A stretch of DNA of 6,462 nucleotides from Chitinophagaceae bacterium (GTDB lineage Bacteria; Bacteroidota; Bacteroidia; Chitinophagales; Chitinophagaceae), in the NCBI GenBank assembly GCA_009996555.1, contig JAACZX010000532.1:1-6462 (forward strand), read 5' to 3'. Of the stretch, positions 5,298 to 6,462 are shown piece by piece. The position numbers were made by a program, and so were the translations under genes. Position 1 is the first letter of the stretch. Every line of letters starts with the position of its first letter. The notes below the pieces were generated by a model. It did not search any database. It was not told the DNA's origin and saw only the letters and a list, made by a program, of their open reading frames with translations.

Positions 5298-6428
5298 TTA
5301 CAGATTTCCTCTGGCTTCCTGCTCTCTTTCTATTGCTTCAAACAAAGCTTTAAAGTTTCCTTTACCAAAACTCTGTGCTCCTTTGCGCTGAATGATTTCA
5401 AAAAACAGCGTAGGCCGGTCTTCAACAGGCTTGGTAAATATCTGCAGTAAATATCCTTCATCGTCCCTGTCAACTAAAATTCCTAATTCTTTCAACGGTG
5501 CAAGATCCTCATCAATATGTCCAACACGATCAAGCAGATCATCGTAATAAGTAGTGGGCACCTGCAGAAATTCAACTCCTCTGCTCCGCAATTCCATTAC
5601 CGTTTCCACAATATGATTTGTAGCAAGGGCTACGTGCTGCACGCCTTCGCCATTGTAATAATCAAGATACTCTTCCACCTGCGATTTCTTTTTTCCTTCT
5701 GCCGGTTCGTTAATGGGGAATTTTACATAACCATTTCCATTACTCATTACCTTACTCATCAAGGCTGAATATTCCGTTGAAATATCGTTATCATCAAAAC
5801 TTAAAATATTACGGAAGCCCATCACATTTTCGTAAAAGCTCACCCATGGATTCATCTGGTTCCAGCCCACATTTCCCACACAATGATCAACATACTGCAA
5901 GCCGGTTTCTTTTACGTTGAAATAAGGATTGCTCCATGCACGGTAACCGGGCATAAATACTCCTTTGTAATCGTTACGTTCAATAAATAAATGCACAGTA
6001 TCACCATACGTATGAATACCACTGACGGTAACCTTACCTTGTGCATCTTCCAATACAGTTGTATCCTGGTAAAGCTTTGCACCACGCCTTGTTGTTTCGT
6101 ATAAAGCCGATGCAGCATCATCCACCTTTAATGCCAATGCTTTTACACCATCGCCATGTTTATAAATATGATCAGCCATTTCGTTGCCCGAACGAAGTGG
6201 TGTGGTTAATACAAACGTGAGTTTATTCTGACGAACCACATAGCTGGCCTTGTCTTTCATTCCGGTTTCAGGACCGGCATAGGCCAATGGTTGAAATCCA
6301 AAAGCAGTAATATAAAAATGAGCTGCCTGCTTGGCATTGCCCACATAAAATTCTACATAATCGGTTCCGTGCAGTGGAAGGAAGTCATTTTGAACAGCCT
6401 GCAATTTGTTAACAGCAATAGTTGACAT
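5298..6428 (-). CDS. hppD: 4-Hydroxyphenylpyruvate dioxygenase
   Basis: Converts 4-hydroxyphenylpyruvate and O2 to homogentisate and CO2, the second step of tyrosine breakdown, as a cytoplasmic non-haem Fe(II) enzyme. The 376-residue length is normal for the family. It has two vicinal-oxygen-chelate halves: residues about 20-155 (DYVEFYVGNAKQAAHFY onward) and about 177-350. The three iron ligands are visible: His182 in VDHCVGNV, His265 in VQHVALAT and Glu344 in FFEIIQR. Other active-site residues by alignment from memory to the plant enzyme are Ser225 (SALMSKV), Asn240 (FPINEPA) and Gln329 (LLQIFTKP). The C-terminal gating helix is present (GNFKALFEAIEREQ, 357-370). The ATG at 6428 gives the expected N-terminus; only 34 bases upstream are in the window, so its promoter or upstream operon partners are not seen. 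It ends in a hairpin terminator. Nothing suggests loss of function. Confidence 0.96.
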   Translation of the reverse strand: MSTIAVNKLQAVQNDFLPLHGTDYVEFYVGNAKQAAHFYITAFGFQPLAYAGPETGMKDKASYVVRQNKLTFVLTTPLRSGNEMADHIYKHGDGVKALALKVDDAASALYETTRRGAKLYQDTTVLEDAQGKVTVSGIHTYGDTVHLFIERNDYKGVFMPGYRAWSNPYFNVKETGLQYVDHCVGNVGWNQMNPWVSFYENVMGFRNILSFDDNDISTEYSALMSKVMSNGNGYVKFPINEPAEGKKKSQVEEYLDYYNGEGVQHVALATNHIVETVMELRSRGVEFLQVPTTYYDDLLDRVGHIDEDLAPLKELGILVDRDDEGYLLQIFTKPVEDRPTLFFEIIQRKGAQSFGKGNFKALFEAIEREQEARGNL

Positions 6429-6462
6429 GATTGTTGATTTTTTTCTGTGAAGAAGAACGATA

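Overview
The window looks like chromosomal DNA of a Bacteroidota bacterium, most likely near Chitinophagaceae; that family placement is an inference from overall protein style. The evidence is a C-terminal type IX secretion (T9SS) sorting domain, signal peptides that all end in Ala|Gln, promoter elements of the TTTG / TAnnTTTG type, little Shine-Dalgarno signal, and an aspartate kinase of the short form common in this phylum. There is no tRNA, rRNA, CRISPR array, transposase or phage gene.

Layout, left to right. Positions 1-130 are non-coding and carry a loose series of CTCTGCG-type heptamers. A small secreted protein with a degenerate TonB C-terminal-like fold lies on the minus strand (131-484). 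The 165-base divergent gap (485-649) holds a two-armed palindrome resembling a REP element, followed by a TATCTTTG -7 box and the plus-strand monofunctional aspartate kinase (650-1912). Only 2 bases separate the kinase from the convergent minus-strand gene for a glycine-rich T9SS cargo protein (1915-3867 by the preferred ATG start). Next upstream on the same strand is a YafK/DpaA-like L,D-transpeptidase-family protein with an unusual TonB_C-like C-terminal domain (3931-5106). The 191-base gap 5107-5297 contains a good promoter for that gene, a perfect 14-bp inverted repeat forming a 52-nt hairpin, and a GC-rich hairpin terminator for the last gene. That last gene is 4-hydroxyphenylpyruvate dioxygenase (5298-6428).

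Functionally the window mixes amino-acid housekeeping with envelope proteins. The kinase starts the aspartate-family pathway (Lys, Thr, Met, diaminopimelate), and the dioxygenase degrades tyrosine. The envelope proteins are the L,D-transpeptidase homologue, the T9SS surface protein and the TonB_C-like secreted protein. The L,D-transpeptidase homologue and the T9SS protein are probably co-transcribed. I see no complete new multi-gene system. The most unusual items are the YkuD-TonB_C fusion, the stand-alone secreted TonB_C-like protein, and the two strong palindromic elements in the intergenic regions.
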